Below, piece by piece: positions 15,669-27,047 of a stretch of DNA of 64,000 nt (its first letter is position 1; the number at the start of each line of letters is the position of its first letter). Location: assembly GCF_003111625.1 (NCBI RefSeq), contig NZ_MZGS01000016.1:124001-188000 (forward strand), written 5' to 3'. The notes beneath the pieces are model-generated. The model was not told the origin of the DNA. It searched no databases and worked only from the letters and a program-made list of their open reading frames with translations. Both the position numbers and the translations under genes were made by a program. The DNA is from Methanobrevibacter thaueri (lineage in GTDB: Archaea > Methanobacteriota > Methanobacteria > Methanobacteriales > Methanobacteriaceae).

Positions 15669-18554
15669 CTATTTTCCAATATCCTCAACTAATTCTTTTG
15701 CATAAGGAGTGATGTTCTCGTTAAGCATGCGCTCCAAGAACTCACCTGTATAGGTTCCCGCTTGAGCAATCTCCTCAGGTGTTCCGGTAGCGATAACCTC
15801 TCCACCGCCATCACCGCCTTCAGGACCAAGATCAATGATATGGTCCGCTGTCTTGATGACATCCAGGTTATGCTCAATGACAACAACTGAATTGCCTGCA
15901 TCGGTTAACCTGTCAAGCACACCCAACAACCTTTTAATATCGGCGAAATGAAGACCTGTGGTCGGTTCATCAAGAATGTATAATGTCTTGCCTGTACTGG
16001 TTCTTGACAGCTCCTTGGCCAGCTTGATTCTTTGAGCTTCCCCACCGGACAGTGTTGTTGCAGGCTGACCGATTTTCATGTAGCCCAAACCGACATCATA
16101 CAATGTCTGAAGCTTTTTGGTGATTTTAGGAATGTTTTCAAAGAACTCCAAAGCCTCTTCAACAGTCATTTCCAGGACTTCGTAGATATTCTTACCCTTA
16201 TAACGGATGTCCAAGGTCTCCTCATTGTACCTTTTACCTCCGCAAACCTCACATGGAACATACACGTCCGCAAGGAAGTGCATTTCAATTTGAACGATAC
16301 CGTCACCTGAACATGCCTCACATCTTCCGCCTTTCACGTTGAATGAGAATCTTCCAGGCTTGTAACCACGAGCCTTTGATTCAGGAGTGTTGGCGAACAA
16401 TTCACGAATGTCTGTGAAGACTCCTGTGTATGTTGCAGGGTTGGATCTTGGTGTTCTTCCAATCGGCTTTTGGTCAATAGCAATGACCTTGTCAATGTTC
16501 TCCAAGCCTTCAATTTCCTTGTATTTGCCTGCGAACATGAATTTCTTGGATAACTTGCCGTGGGCTCCCTTGTAGAGTATCTCATTAATAAGACTGCTCT
16601 TACCTGAACCGCTGACACCTGTTACACATGTGAATTTGCCCAATGGGATTTCAACATCAATATTCTTAAGGTTATTCTGCTCTGCACCTATAATCTTAAT
16701 GAACTTGCCGTTTCCAGGACGTCTCTCCTTTGGAATGTCAATCTTTTTAACCCTTGAGATATATTGGCCTGTCAGTGAGTCAGGGTTATTCATTATGTCC
16801 AATGGTGTTCCCTGTGCAACGATCTTACCCCCGTGCTCACCTGCTCCCGGGCCGATGTCGACAACGTGGTCCGCTGACAGGATAGTTTCCTCATCGTGCT
16901 CAACGACTACCAATGTATTTCCAAGGTCCTTAAGTCTTTTCAATGCTTCAATTAGCTTGATATTGTCTCTCTGGTGGAGTCCTATACTTGGTTCGTCGAG
17001 AATGTACAGTACACCGACAAGGCCTGAACCGATTTGGGTGGCCAATCTGATTCTTTGGGCTTCCCCACCGGACAATGTACCTGATGACCTTGACATTGAG
17101 AGATAATCAAGTCCCACTTCAACCAGGAAGCTTAAGCGTTCCTTGATTTCCTTCAGGACCTCTCTTGCAATGAAGTTTTCCCTTTCTGTCAATTCCAAAT
17201 CCTGGAAGAACTGGTAGGAATCCTTAATCGCAAGGTCACAAACATCAATGATTGACTTTCCGCCGACAGTAACTGCCAGAATCTCCGGCCTTAAACGTTT
17301 ACCGTCACAGACGTAACATTTCCTGTCGCTCATGAATTTTGAAAGGTATTTTCTTGAATAGCTTGATTTGGTCTCAAAGTACAGCCTTTGCATTCTTGGA
17401 ACAACCCCTTCAAACTTACGGTTGACCATATATGACTTGTTCCTTCTCTTGAATGTGAACGGTATTTTCTCCTTGCAACCGAAGAGAATAATATCCTGGT
17501 TTTCCTTGCTCAATTCCTCGAATGGAGTGTCCATGCTGAATTTGAAGTGCTTTGACACGGCATCCAACATCTGGAAGTAATAGTTTTCCCTTTTGGCTGA
17601 ACTTGCCCATGGCACGATGGCTCCCTCGTTCAGTGTCAATGACTTGTCGGGAACTACCAAATCAGGGTCGATTTCCATTTTTGAACCGATACCGTTACAT
17701 TCAGGACATGCTCCCTGCGGTGCGTTGAATGAAAACATCCTCGGAGTCAGTTCCTCAAAGTTGATTCCACAGTCCACACATGCAAAGTGCTCTGAGTATT
17801 TTCTCTCATATTCCTCAGCGCCGTCATCAAATAGAACAGTGATCAGACCATCAGTGAACTCGGCTGCAGTTTCTAATGAGTCAACCAGCCTTCTTTTGAA
17901 ATCAACGTCACGCCTTATCTTTAATCTGTCAACCACCACATCAATATTATGCCTGTAGGTTTTTGCAAGCTCGATGTCCTCATCAAGATTTCTTACTTCA
18001 CCGTCTACGCGAACCCTTACGAATCCCTTGTTCCTAAGGTCTTCAAGGACATCCTTAAACTGGCCTTTCTTGTCACGGACTATCGGGGACAATATGTGTA
18101 TCTTGACACCTTCCCCCTCCTCGATGATTGCATCACCAATTTGGCCGATAGTCTGCTGTGAGATTTCCTTTCCACAGTTCGGACAGTGAGGAATTCCTAT
18201 TCTTGCAAACAATAATCTCAAATAATCATAAATTTCGGTTATGGTTCCAACAGTAGATCTTGGATTTTCCCTTGTTGTTTTCTGGTCGATTGAGATTGCC
18301 GGTGACAGACCTTCAATGGATTCCATTTCCGGCTTTTTCATTTGCCCCAGAAATTGCCTTGCATAAGCTGACAGTGATTCAACATATCTACGCTGTCCTT
18401 CAGCATAAATTGTATCAAAAGCCAATGAAGACTTTCCAGACCCACTGAGACCAGTAATTACAATGAATTCATCACGAGGGACGCTAACATCAATATCCTG
18501 TAAATTGTGCTCACGTGCACCCTTGATGACAATTTGCTTTTTATCTTCGCTCAT
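15669..18554 (-). CDS. uvrA: Excinuclease ABC subunit A
   Basis: This 961-residue UvrA recognises distorted DNA as a dimer and loads UvrB in nucleotide excision repair. It has two ABC ATPase halves with Walker [10 protein letters not shown] and GVSGSGKSS, two signature LSGGEAQRI motifs, and zinc modules CPNCG, CVDCG...CPECNG and CEACSGDG...CEVCGG. Length matches the bacterial family. It follows uvrB by 137 bp on the same strand and precedes the PII gene. UvrABC genes in methanogens are generally regarded as acquired from bacteria. Confidence 0.97.
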   Translation of the reverse strand: MSEDKKQIVIKGAREHNLQDIDVSVPRDEFIVITGLSGSGKSSLAFDTIYAEGQRRYVESLSAYARQFLGQMKKPEMESIEGLSPAISIDQKTTRENPRSTVGTITEIYDYLRLLFARIGIPHCPNCGKEISQQTIGQIGDAIIEEGEGVKIHILSPIVRDKKGQFKDVLEDLRNKGFVRVRVDGEVRNLDEDIELAKTYRHNIDVVVDRLKIRRDVDFKRRLVDSLETAAEFTDGLITVLFDDGAEEYERKYSEHFACVDCGINFEELTPRMFSFNAPQGACPECNGIGSKMEIDPDLVVPDKSLTLNEGAIVPWASSAKRENYYFQMLDAVSKHFKFSMDTPFEELSKENQDIILFGCKEKIPFTFKRRNKSYMVNRKFEGVVPRMQRLYFETKSSYSRKYLSKFMSDRKCYVCDGKRLRPEILAVTVGGKSIIDVCDLAIKDSYQFFQDLELTERENFIAREVLKEIKERLSFLVEVGLDYLSMSRSSGTLSGGEAQRIRLATQIGSGLVGVLYILDEPSIGLHQRDNIKLIEALKRLKDLGNTLVVVEHDEETILSADHVVDIGPGAGEHGGKIVAQGTPLDIMNNPDSLTGQYISRVKKIDIPKERRPGNGKFIKIIGAEQNNLKNIDVEIPLGKFTCVTGVSGSGKSSLINEILYKGAHGKLSKKFMFAGKYKEIEGLENIDKVIAIDQKPIGRTPRSNPATYTGVFTDIRELFANTPESKARGYKPGRFSFNVKGGRCEACSGDGIVQIEMHFLADVYVPCEVCGGKRYNEETLDIRYKGKNIYEVLEMTVEEALEFFENIPKITKKLQTLYDVGLGYMKIGQPATTLSGGEAQRIKLAKELSRTSTGKTLYILDEPTTGLHFADIKRLLGVLDRLTDAGNSVVVIEHNLDVIKTADHIIDLGPEGGDGGGEVIATGTPEEIAQAGTYTGEFLERMLNENITPYAKELVEDIGK

Positions 18555-18691
18555 AATAATCTCCTTAATAATATTAGATAATCCACTATATAAAATACTT
18601 TAGAGAGAGCATTTGGCAAGTAATTCAAAACTCTCTATCCCTAAAAAAATCAATGAAAATTTGGCATTTAATCCATTCCAAATAGATATGC

Positions 18692-20656
18692 CTATTTATC
18701 AAAAACCTTTAAGGCATATAATTTATTCCTTAAATCGGCAGCACGCTCAAAATCAAGCCTTGCAGCGGCATCCTTCATGTCCTTTTCAAGGTCCCTGATT
18801 AACAAACGAAGCTCATCCTTAGGCATCTTGCTGACATCCGCTCCAACAACCTTGTATTTCTCGTCCTCTTCTGCCAATTTCTCTTTCAATGTTCTTTGAG
18901 TTGATTTTGGTGTGATTCCATGAACTTCATTGTATTTCATCTGCAGCTTGCGCCTTTTGAGTGTTATGTCATATGCGTTCTTGACGGAATCTGTCATCTC
19001 ATCCACATACATTATCACACGGCCGTTGACGTTCCTTGCGGCCCTACCAATGGTCTGTATCAATGATGTCTGATTTCTTAAGAACCCTTCCTTGTCCGCA
19101 TCGAGAATTGCAACCAATGAAACCTCCGGCAGGTCAAGCCCTTCCCTCAGAAGGTTTACACCGACCAACACGTCAAACTTGCCTCTTCTCAGGTCATCGA
19201 CAATGTCAATTCTCTCCAATGTGTCGATTTCGGAGTGCATGTACCTTACCTTGACGCCGATTCTTGCATAGTAGTCGGTCAGGTCCTCAGCCATCCTCTT
19301 TGTCAAAGTGGTGACCAATACCCTTTCGTCCTTTTCGGCAGTTTTCCTAACCTCTTTAAGCAAATCCTCAACCTGACCTGTAACCGGCCTTATCAATACT
19401 TCAGGATCAACGAGACCTGTTGGCCTGATGATTTGCTCAACCACATTGCTTGACTTTGCAAGCTCATACTGAGCAGGGGTTGCTGAAACATAAATCACCT
19501 GATTGACAGATGATTCGAACTCATCAAACCTCAACGGACGATTCTCCTTGGCGGAAGGCAATCTGAAACCGTATTCCACAAGTGTCTCCTTACGTGCACG
19601 GTCCCCATTGTACATTCCGCGAATCTGCGGCACTGTAACGTGGGACTCATCTATTATTGTAAGAAAATCATCAGGGAAATACTTTAAAAGTGAATAAGGC
19701 TTGTCTCCCCATTTACGCCCGGACAGGTGCATTGAGTAGTTTTCGACTCCAGGACAGTAGCCCATTTCACGAAGCATCTCAATGTCGAAACGGGTCCTCT
19801 GCTCAAGCCTTTGGGCTTCCAGAAGTTTTCCCATGGCGTTGAGTTCGGCCAATCTCTCTTCCAGTTCGTTGCTGATTTTTGATATTGCGGTGTCCATCTT
19901 GTCCTGGCCCACAACGAAGTGCTTTGCAGGGAAGATCATGTACCTTTGAAGAGCTTCCTTTTTCTTTCCTGTGACCTTGTCGATAATGCTTATGGCATCT
20001 ATCTCATCGCCGAATAGCTCGATTCTTATAGGAGGGGTTCCATGAACGGGATTGATTTCAATTACATCCCCTCTGACACGGAATTGACCACGGGCAAACT
20101 CGATGTCATTGCGTTCATATTGCATGAACACAAGTCTTGAGAGGATTTCAGACCTGTCGTAAATGTCCCCAACAGCTATTCCAAAGGCGAATTCTCCATA
20201 GTCTTCAGGAGAACCTATACCATATATGCAGCTCACGCTGCTTACCACAATGACATCATCCCTTGAAAGCAATGACTGTGTGGCGGAGTGCCTCATTATG
20301 TCTATGTCGTCATTGATTGACGCTTCCTTATCGATGAATGTGTCAGTCCTCGGCACGTAGGCCTCAGGCTGATAATAATCGTAATAGCTGACAAAGTATT
20401 CCACCGCATTGTCAGGGAAGAACTCCTTGAATTCCTCATACAGCTGGGCGGCCAAGGTTTTATTGTGTGAAATGACAAGGGTTGGTTTTTGGACTTTTTC
20501 AATGACATTCGCCATTGTAAAAGTCTTTCCGGAACCGGTCACACCTAGAAGTGTCTGTTCCTTTAAACCATTCTTTATTCCTTCAGCTAAAGAGTTAATG
20601 GCTTTTGGTTGATCACCCAATGGTTTATAGGGTGATTTTAGCTTGAATTCCTTCAT
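18692..20656 (-). CDS. uvrB: Excinuclease ABC subunit B
   Basis: This 654-residue UvrB is the damage-verifying helicase-like subunit of nucleotide excision repair. It shows Walker A GVTGSGKT (about residues 39-46), the beta-hairpin [12 protein letters not shown] that clamps DNA, DEXX-like TIIDESHV, motif [11 protein letters not shown], and a C-terminal UVR motif ([22 protein letters not shown]) for UvrA/UvrC contact. It lies 5 bp downstream of a small uncharacterised gene and that gene is 1 bp from prs, so one transcript may start at prs. No uvrC is present in this window. Confidence 0.97.
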   Translation of the reverse strand: MKEFKLKSPYKPLGDQPKAINSLAEGIKNGLKEQTLLGVTGSGKTFTMANVIEKVQKPTLVISHNKTLAAQLYEEFKEFFPDNAVEYFVSYYDYYQPEAYVPRTDTFIDKEASINDDIDIMRHSATQSLLSRDDVIVVSSVSCIYGIGSPEDYGEFAFGIAVGDIYDRSEILSRLVFMQYERNDIEFARGQFRVRGDVIEINPVHGTPPIRIELFGDEIDAISIIDKVTGKKKEALQRYMIFPAKHFVVGQDKMDTAISKISNELEERLAELNAMGKLLEAQRLEQRTRFDIEMLREMGYCPGVENYSMHLSGRKWGDKPYSLLKYFPDDFLTIIDESHVTVPQIRGMYNGDRARKETLVEYGFRLPSAKENRPLRFDEFESSVNQVIYVSATPAQYELAKSSNVVEQIIRPTGLVDPEVLIRPVTGQVEDLLKEVRKTAEKDERVLVTTLTKRMAEDLTDYYARIGVKVRYMHSEIDTLERIDIVDDLRRGKFDVLVGVNLLREGLDLPEVSLVAILDADKEGFLRNQTSLIQTIGRAARNVNGRVIMYVDEMTDSVKNAYDITLKRRKLQMKYNEVHGITPKSTQRTLKEKLAEEDEKYKVVGADVSKMPKDELRLLIRDLEKDMKDAAARLDFERAADLRNKLYALKVFDK

Positions 20657-20661
20657 GGTAT

Positions 20662-20952
20662 CTAGTTTAAGATTGTAACATTGAAACTAATGTGTGTATA
20701 GCTTGGTGAACAGCATGGGGTGACCTTCTGGTCCCTTACAACCAGTTCGCCATAACCCTTTAAGTCCTTTTCCAAGTCCCTTATTATGTTTGGAATGACT
20801 TCAGTGTTGTAAACCTTAAGGGAACCCAGAAATATGGTTTTTGCGGCCATGTTCATCACTGATACGCTTTCCACAACATCAGGTTCAGAGTATTTTTCTA
20901 GAATATTGTTTGATTTGTCTATAAGTTCCTTTTTGATGTTTTCCTTATCCAT
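20662..20952 (-). CDS. Small conserved-looking protein between prs and uvrB
   Basis: I do not recognise this 96-residue protein. It is acidic at the N-terminus, has a predicted helix-strand pattern and a CCSP motif near the end (residues about 79-82), and lacks signal or membrane segments. It begins 1 bp after the prs stop and ends 5 bp before uvrB, so it is almost certainly translated as part of that operon. A nucleotide-related role would fit the neighbours but nothing in the sequence proves it. Confidence 0.65.
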   Translation of the reverse strand: MDKENIKKELIDKSNNILEKYSEPDVVESVSVMNMAAKTIFLGSLKVYNTEVIPNIIRDLEKDLKGYGELVVRDQKVTPCCSPSYTHISFNVTILN

Positions 20953-20953
20953 A

Positions 20954-21871
20954 TTATTGCCTCAATGCATCTGCAATTGCCTTTGCAATAGATACACGTG
21001 AAGTGTCAGATGATAAACTGTTTGTTCCAATAATCTTGTTTGCACCGGCCTCATAGATTCTTGTAGCGCCGTTGTTGGTCAAGATTGGATGTACACAGCA
21101 CACATCGACTGATGATGCTCCATACTGTTTTAGGATGTTTATCGCATTGACTATTGTTCCGCCTGTAGCTATAATGTCGTCAATGATTACCGCATGCATT
21201 CCTTTTACGGAATCCACATTTACGGTGTTTTCACTTTCACTATCGCATCTGACATCGACTATTTTTGTCTCTACCTTATCCGGCCCTAATCTGACTTTTG
21301 TAAGGTAAGTGCAGTCACAGCCGATTATTTCTGAAATTTCCTGTGCAAAGCCGTATGCTCCCTTATCAGGTGCGATGATCAATGGTTTTTCATTGGTTTT
21401 CTTGAAGAACTTCTTGTCCAGGTATTCTGCAATGGCAGGCATTGCTGATATGTTCCTTGCAGGAATATCAAAGAAATTCAATACGCATTCCTCATGAATG
21501 TTGAATGTGATGAACTCGTCGGCTCCTGCCGCCTGGATTAAGTTACAAACGATTTTAGCGGAAATTGTCTCGCCAGGGTTGAATCGTTTCTCCTGTCTTG
21601 CATAACCCATGTATGGAACGACAGCCTTAACCTTCTTTGCACCCAAATCCTTAAGATTTGAAATCATGAACAACAGTTCCATCAAATTTTCATCTTGAGG
21701 ATACCCTGTTGACTGAATGACAGTAACTTCTTTGCCTTCAACATCTTTAGGAATCCTCAAATACCTTTCTCCATCTGGAAACTTCTTAGTTTCAACATAA
21801 CATAATTCTTCTCCAAGTTCACGGGCAACATGAGCCGCTAAATCTTGTGAGGATGAACCGCCTATAATCAC
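20954..21871 (-). CDS. prs: Ribose-phosphate pyrophosphokinase
   Basis: This 305-residue enzyme makes PRPP from ribose-5-phosphate and ATP for nucleotide, histidine and, in methanogens, cofactor synthesis. The ATP-loop segment YARQEKRF, the IAPDKGA ribose-phosphate loop and the PRPP loop IIDDIIATGGTI are intact, and length fits the class of archaeal short PRPP synthetases. The start is a GTG, supported by GGTGAT 4 bp upstream, giving the usual MIIGGSSSQ beginning. Convergent or divergent effects on the 21962 gene are separated by a 90-bp AT-rich promoter region. Confidence 0.93.
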   Translation of the reverse strand: MIIGGSSSQDLAAHVARELGEELCYVETKKFPDGERYLRIPKDVEGKEVTVIQSTGYPQDENLMELLFMISNLKDLGAKKVKAVVPYMGYARQEKRFNPGETISAKIVCNLIQAAGADEFITFNIHEECVLNFFDIPARNISAMPAIAEYLDKKFFKKTNEKPLIIAPDKGAYGFAQEISEIIGCDCTYLTKVRLGPDKVETKIVDVRCDSESENTVNVDSVKGMHAVIIDDIIATGGTIVNAINILKQYGASSVDVCCVHPILTNNGATRIYEAGANKIIGTNSLSSDTSRVSIAKAIADALRQ

Positions 21872-21961
21872 AATATCACCAAAATTTTTATGAGATTATA
21901 TATGTTTTTGATTATTAAAAAGGTTAAGTATTAATATATAAAGTTTCATAAAAAACTAATT

Positions 21962-22474
21962 ATGAATAAATTACATGCAATCCTATTAGCTATCGTTGCA
22001 ATAGTGGTGATATTCCTAATTGCAACTATTGTTAGTCCGATTTTAATTGTTGCTGAGGATTCAACAGAGGATGCGAGTATTGATATGGCAGCAAAGTTTT
22101 CCCTAGGCGGCTTTGAATGGGTCTATCCCGGAAGCTCAATGAATGCTGAAGGCCAAACCCTGCACAATGTGCACATAAATCACCCTGAAGACCCGTATGG
22201 AGCAGCCCGTGATATCATTACCTATTCCTATGGATATACTCCTCACCTAATCGTTAGCGTGAACAATGATGCTGCTCAGGCCATTTTCGGATCCGGCATT
22301 GTTGATGACATTCGTGCAAATGACGGTTACTACGGATATGCCGGCAATGGTGGAGTTTCCGGTTCAATGTCCAGAGGGGACGCTGTGGATACAGCAATGG
22401 CTAACAACGGAGCAAACCTATTTGAAATTCCAATACAGATTTTAATGGGAAATGTAAGATTTATTCCAGTCTAA
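21962..22474 (+). CDS. Membrane-anchored exported protein of unknown function
   Basis: This 170-residue protein has one N-terminal hydrophobic helix (about residues 6-31) that works as a signal anchor, and an acidic, glycine- and asparagine-rich extracellular domain with segments like GYYGYAGNGG. I cannot place it in a family. It is transcribed alone, divergent from prs and convergent with the zinc-ribbon gene. Confidence 0.7.
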   Translation: MNKLHAILLAIVAIVVIFLIATIVSPILIVAEDSTEDASIDMAAKFSLGGFEWVYPGSSMNAEGQTLHNVHINHPEDPYGAARDIITYSYGYTPHLIVSVNNDAAQAIFGSGIVDDIRANDGYYGYAGNGGVSGSMSRGDAVDTAMANNGANLFEIPIQILMGNVRFIPV

Positions 22475-22492
22475 TTTCCCATATTACTTTTT

Positions 22493-22861
22493 TTAATGTA
22501 ACATCACGTAAAATGAGAGCGCCACACCAACCAATGAGATTAACAGCTGAATTATGCCGTGTTTTCTGATGGTCGGATGTCTTGACTGGACAAGATAGAA
22601 AGGCATGAAAAATCCGAAAAACGCGAAAGTAGCCATTTTGGTGTTCTTTGCCAAAACCCCTACAATGAAACCGCTCCATGAGAGAAAAATAGTGATTATA
22701 TAAGATATGGCAATCGCTTTCTTGTTGATTTTGATGTCTTCAGGCTTTATGACCATGAAGTTTCTAGGCTGAACACCCTCAATCAACGGATTTCCGCATT
22801 TTGCGCAGAAATCATAATCGTCCTGATTAACAAATCCGCATTTTTCACATTGTCTTGTCAT
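22493..22861 (-). CDS. Zinc-ribbon membrane protein
   Basis: The N-terminus has a double-CxxC zinc ribbon, C5-E-K-C8 and C19-A-K-C22 in the pattern CxxCGFVN...FCAKCGNPL, followed by a short linker and three hydrophobic segments over the last ~75 residues. This architecture is common in uncharacterised methanogen membrane proteins. At 122 residues it is complete. Nothing suggests a catalytic role; metal-dependent assembly or scaffolding is possible. Confidence 0.75.
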   Translation of the reverse strand: MTRQCEKCGFVNQDDYDFCAKCGNPLIEGVQPRNFMVIKPEDIKINKKAIAISYIITIFLSWSGFIVGVLAKNTKMATFAFFGFFMPFYLVQSRHPTIRKHGIIQLLISLVGVALSFYVMLH

Positions 22862-22891
22862 TATTTAAAATTAACATTTTCTTAATATAAA

Positions 22892-23389
22892 TTATTTTTC
22901 CAATACCATGGCAATTTCCCTGAAAGGCTGGTTCAAATAGTCAATGTTTGACATTTCGGCGTGAAATTCAAATCCCAGTTTTTCCAATACCCTTCTGGAG
23001 GCCATATTTTCAATTTTAAAAGTGGCATAAATCCTTTCAATACCCAAATCATTGAAAGCCCTTTCTATCAATATTCGGGAAGCCTCGGTCGCATAGCCCC
23101 TTGATTGATATTCCTCAGCCACCCAATAGCCAAGCTCTGCCGAACCCTCACCCCACCAGTGATTGCCGTCGGGATGAATCAGAAGCTCGACACAGCCGAT
23201 TGGAATGTCATCATTAACGATTGCATAGCATTCAGGCCTGCAGAATAGGGTTTTTATGATTGTTAGACTATTCTCCACACTTTCATGAGGTGGCCAGCCT
23301 GCAATCGGCCCAATATTGGGATTTTTAGCGAAATGATACAGGCATTTTGCATCCGATTCTCTCCAATGCCTCAATTCTATATCTGTCAT
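22892..23389 (-). CDS. GNAT-family N-acetyltransferase (RimJ/RimL type)
   Basis: This 165-residue GNAT protein transfers acetyl from acetyl-CoA to an amine. The pattern ELGYWVAEEYQSRGYATEASRILIERAF holds the acetyl-CoA pyrophosphate loop (QSRGYA), and ENMASRRVLEKLGFEF is the conserved C-terminal motif of the RimJ/RimL group. Substrate could be a ribosomal protein N-terminus or a small molecule. It is transcribed alone, divergent from the ADP-ribosylglycohydrolase gene. Confidence 0.88.
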   Translation of the reverse strand: MTDIELRHWRESDAKCLYHFAKNPNIGPIAGWPPHESVENSLTIIKTLFCRPECYAIVNDDIPIGCVELLIHPDGNHWWGEGSAELGYWVAEEYQSRGYATEASRILIERAFNDLGIERIYATFKIENMASRRVLEKLGFEFHAEMSNIDYLNQPFREIAMVLEK

Positions 23390-23443
23390 TGGTTAAAATT
23401 TTGTTTTAGAATTTAATAAACCTAATCACACAATTTAATAACA

Positions 23444-24376
23444 ATGAACGACATAAGTAATATCATGAAAGTTAAAGATGGAATTGTCGGTTTAATAGTT
23501 GGGGACGCTTTAGGCGTTCCTGTAGAGTTTAAATCAGGATATGATCTTAGCCAAAATCCTATCACAAAAATGGAAGGTTATGGAACTTATAACCAACCTG
23601 CAGGAACATGGTCTGACGATTCAGCCATGACCCTTGCCACAATGCACAGCATAGTCCAAAAGCAGGGCATCGATTATGAGGACATAATGGACAAATTTGT
23701 AGCCTGGTATAGTGAGGCAAAATACATGCAGGGCAACAGCACATTTGACTGTGGAGTTACCACATCAAGTGCAATATCCAGATATGTCGGTCAAAACACT
23801 CCTGCATTGGAATCAGGATGCAAAGGGGAAAGGGACAACGGTAACGGGTCTCTAATGAGAGTCCTGCCATTGGCTTACGTCAAGGACATTGACTATGAGA
23901 CAATCGAAAACGTTTCAGGCCTGACCCATGCACATCCAAGGTCCAAAATCGCTTGCGTATTATATGTTGAGATGGCCAAATCAATGCTTGAAAATTCAGG
24001 ATGGACAATGGAGGAACACATATTTTCAGCATGCGACAAGATCAAGGAATACTATAAGGATTCACCTGAACTTAAACACTTTGAAAGAATATTCAACAAT
24101 GATTTGGAAATCGTAAGTGGAAAGGGATATGTAATCAGCACTTTTGAAGTTGTTGTCCGCTGTTTATTAATCACCGAAAATTATGCCGATGCAGTTCTTG
24201 AGGCAGTCAACATAGGCATAGATACCGACACCAATGCCGCAATTTGCGGAGGGTTGGCTGGAATCTATTACGGTTTTGACTCAATACCTGTAGATTGGGT
24301 GAATGAAATAGACAGAATTGATGAAGTGCTTTCATTATGTGAAAGATTCGAGGCATTTTGTGATGAATCTCAGTGA
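23444..24376 (+). CDS. ADP-ribosylglycohydrolase family protein
   Basis: This 310-residue DraG/ARH fold enzyme likely removes ADP-ribose from a protein or other substrate. Metal-binding signatures are complete: GDALGVPVEF near residue 20, WSDDSAM near 57, and IGIDTDTNAAICGGLAG near 260, which together coordinate the two Mg ions. Its stop codon overlaps the next gene by 14 bp, so the two are co-translated. No ADP-ribosyltransferase is recognisable in the window. It may act in defence, stress or nitrogen regulation; the sequence alone cannot say. Confidence 0.9.
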   Translation: MNDISNIMKVKDGIVGLIVGDALGVPVEFKSGYDLSQNPITKMEGYGTYNQPAGTWSDDSAMTLATMHSIVQKQGIDYEDIMDKFVAWYSEAKYMQGNSTFDCGVTTSSAISRYVGQNTPALESGCKGERDNGNGSLMRVLPLAYVKDIDYETIENVSGLTHAHPRSKIACVLYVEMAKSMLENSGWTMEEHIFSACDKIKEYYKDSPELKHFERIFNNDLEIVSGKGYVISTFEVVVRCLLITENYADAVLEAVNIGIDTDTNAAICGGLAGIYYGFDSIPVDWVNEIDRIDEVLSLCERFEAFCDESQ

Positions 24377-24845
24377 AACCATTAAAAATATCAGGGCTAC
24401 ATGCGATAATTATATAGACCCTGATTTGCTTTCTTTCATAATCGATGATGATGGCTACATGGGGACAAACAACATCCTTGAAATCAAGGGATACGGCATC
24501 ACCCCCGACGACTCATATGAGGAAAGGCTTCTCAAGATTCATGAAAGCGAAAACGTATATCTGCCGTTGGGCATGATGACATTCATGCCTATAGTGAATG
24601 AATGCGACATCTTTTCCGTTGATGACTACTCCCTGCAATTGACAGAAGATGAATTCAAGCTCTACGGCGACGAAAAGGAAAGATTATTCGGAATTTTAAT
24701 TAAAAAAGGCTCAAATGAATATTTGATTGGAAAATCAGATACATGCAGTTGCAGTGTTGACTCAAGCTTTGAGGAATTTGAAAAAACAGACTGCGAATTC
24801 TATAATATAATCGAAAAAATAGTAAAAGAAAAAATAATAGATTAA
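24363..24845 (+). CDS. Acidic protein coupled to the ADP-ribosylglycohydrolase
   Basis: This 160-residue, strongly acidic protein is not one I recognise. I use the ATG at 24363, which overlaps the end of the ADP-ribosylglycohydrolase by 14 bp. The ORF extends upstream to 24318 but that would overlap further without gain. There is no membrane segment or known motif; a CSCS near residue 130 is the only cysteine cluster. The 3' end converges with the lon stop after only 5 bp. The overlap suggests a partner of the upstream hydrolase (inference). Confidence 0.65.
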   Translation: MNLSETIKNIRATCDNYIDPDLLSFIIDDDGYMGTNNILEIKGYGITPDDSYEERLLKIHESENVYLPLGMMTFMPIVNECDIFSVDDYSLQLTEDEFKLYGDEKERLFGILIKKGSNEYLIGKSDTCSCSVDSSFEEFEKTDCEFYNIIEKIVKEKIID

Positions 24846-24850
24846 TCCAA

Positions 24851-26830
24851 CTAGTTTGTAGTTGGATTGTTAATACTTGTTTGTGGAACTTTTTCTGCAA
24901 CTTTTGAACCGATATTTTTCATTTTTTCAATCAGTTTATCCTTGCTGGATCCGCTGATTAGAATGTTTTCCAAAACATCACTCAAAGTTTCGGTTGGAAT
25001 GATTTCAATCATGTCTTCGTATTTCTTCTCAATCATCACATCTTTAAGGTTGGATTTTGGAATCAATACCTTTTTCATTCCAGCCTCTGCAGCCGCTTCG
25101 ATTTTTGCGGTTGCTCCACCAATAGGCATTACATCACCACGTACGTTAAGTGAACCGGTCAATGCAACGGTCTGGTCAATTGGAATCTCTTCAATTGCAG
25201 ATATTACAGCTGTTGCAATGCTCACACTTGCGGAGTCACCTTCCACACCGTCATAGGTCTGGATGAACTGAACGTGAATGTCATAGTTGGAAATGTCCTT
25301 GTTAGTGTATTTCTTGATTAATGCACTTACGTTTTGAACGGATTCCTGTGCGATTTCACCCAATTTACCGGTAGCGATTATTTGACCACCGCTTTTTGAT
25401 TGTGTCGGTGCAGCTTCCGCTGCAATCGGTGAAACGATACCGCTTCTGTCACCTATAACTGCAAGACCATTTACAAGACCGATTCTGCCTCCTTCGGCAG
25501 ATACCATACTGTAGTCTTTTCTTTGCATAATGGACCTGTCAGCTATTTGCTGTTCAAGGGTTCTTGCGAATCTTTTAGCCTCGACAACATGTTCTGCGGT
25601 TACGATTTCCGCTCCTTTTTCAATAGCCACATCTCCGGCGGACCTTACCAGTCCACCTAAATCCCTAAGCCTTAGGGTCAATGCATCCTGCTTTCCGGAC
25701 CTTCTTTTTGCTTCCATGATGATTTCATCCAATGCATCCGGAGCAAAGTGAGGAATTCTTCCATCGTTTTTAACTTCCTGAGCTACGAATTGGACTAATT
25801 TTTCACGGTTTTCGGTTGTATCATCCATGTAATCCTTCATGAACACTTCATAACCATATCCTCTGATTCTGGACCTCATAGCAATGTGCATTCCTTCTAA
25901 AACTTGAAGGTTTCCTGATGCCACAAGCACAAAGTCACATGGTACAGCCTGGGATCTTACCATTGCACCACTTGAGTTCTCGCTTTGACCTGTGATTGCG
26001 TATTGCTTTTCCTGCATTGCAGACAATAATTCCTGTTGGGTTTTCATGCTCATTGTACCGATTTCGTCAATGTATAAAACCCCTTTATTTGCCTTGTGAA
26101 TCATTCCCGCTTCAACACGTTCATGTGCAGGCGTGCCTAACCCACCGGATTGGTATGGGTCGTGACGTACATCCCCTAACAATGCTCCTGCGTGAGCCCC
26201 TGTAGCATCCATGAACGGTGCGAATCTGGACTCCTCATTATTTACCAATAATTTTGGAGACATGTTATTGGATTTCGGTTTTATTTGAATTGATATCAAT
26301 AAGATTAACGCTGCCGCAATGATTGATTCGAGTAATCTTCCATACATGAATCCGATTACCAGTATTCCTCCGATTGCGAACATTGTAATTATGGTCTTTC
26401 TTTCTTCATGGCCTTTTGCTGAGCCTTTTGTTGCTCTAACTATTTTTTTACCTTCCCCTGCTGGGACAGATCTTACTAATGGGTGGTTGTTGTCTTCTAT
26501 ATTAGGGTATACTAATATATCTTGAAGAGTTTCATGTGGTAGAATTTGTGCCATACCTTTTGCAAGCATTGATTTTCCGACACCAGGATCACCAATTAAC
26601 AAAACGTTCCTTCTCTGTTTTGCAGCTTTTTTAATTGTTTCAATTGATTCTTCGTGTCCAATCACTTGATCAATTAATAAAGGTGGGACTTCTATATCTT
26701 GTGAACTTTTGATATTATTATAATCTAACATAGGTTTGGTTTCTTCACTTTCACCGGTCTCTACGACTTCCGGCTCAAGGATTACTTCATTAGTAGAATC
26801 TTCGATTGATTCTTGTTCTTCAAATTTCAT
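24851..26830 (-). CDS. lonB: Archaeal LonB membrane-anchored ATP-dependent protease
   Basis: This 659-residue protease combines an AAA+ domain and a Lon protease domain. Walker A is GDPGVGKS; the Walker B region is LYIDEIG, and [16 protein letters not shown] follows. Two transmembrane helices (about residues 150-190) are inserted between Walker A and B, as in archaeal LonB. The protease domain has the catalytic Ser in VEGDSAS and the Lys in [10 protein letters not shown]. It degrades misfolded membrane and cytoplasmic proteins at the inner face. The ATG at 26830 has GTGAGG 7 bp upstream and is preferred over a TTG 6 bp earlier. Confidence 0.95.
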   Translation of the reverse strand: MKFEEQESIEDSTNEVILEPEVVETGESEETKPMLDYNNIKSSQDIEVPPLLIDQVIGHEESIETIKKAAKQRRNVLLIGDPGVGKSMLAKGMAQILPHETLQDILVYPNIEDNNHPLVRSVPAGEGKKIVRATKGSAKGHEERKTIITMFAIGGILVIGFMYGRLLESIIAAALILLISIQIKPKSNNMSPKLLVNNEESRFAPFMDATGAHAGALLGDVRHDPYQSGGLGTPAHERVEAGMIHKANKGVLYIDEIGTMSMKTQQELLSAMQEKQYAITGQSENSSGAMVRSQAVPCDFVLVASGNLQVLEGMHIAMRSRIRGYGYEVFMKDYMDDTTENREKLVQFVAQEVKNDGRIPHFAPDALDEIIMEAKRRSGKQDALTLRLRDLGGLVRSAGDVAIEKGAEIVTAEHVVEAKRFARTLEQQIADRSIMQRKDYSMVSAEGGRIGLVNGLAVIGDRSGIVSPIAAEAAPTQSKSGGQIIATGKLGEIAQESVQNVSALIKKYTNKDISNYDIHVQFIQTYDGVEGDSASVSIATAVISAIEEIPIDQTVALTGSLNVRGDVMPIGGATAKIEAAAEAGMKKVLIPKSNLKDVMIEKKYEDMIEIIPTETLSDVLENILISGSSKDKLIEKMKNIGSKVAEKVPQTSINNPTTN

Positions 26831-27047
26831 TAACAAACCTCACTTCTTATAAAATTCATCATTAAACAATTAAGTTTCCTATACTATATAAATATTTATT
26901 AAAGTCCGGACATATAAAAAGTTTTCTATTTTAGTAACTTTTATTTACTAAAAGATGTGCATCCTGAACAATCCAATTTGCTCCAGACCACATATTTCAG
27001 CCATTTGCATTAAAAAAAAAATAATAAAAAGAAATATGTTCAACGAT

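Noticed and set aside
24318-24362. Upstream extension of the acidic gene after ADP-ribosylglycohydrolase
   Set aside because: It lies wholly within the upstream gene, and the internal ATG at 24363 gives a normal short overlap.
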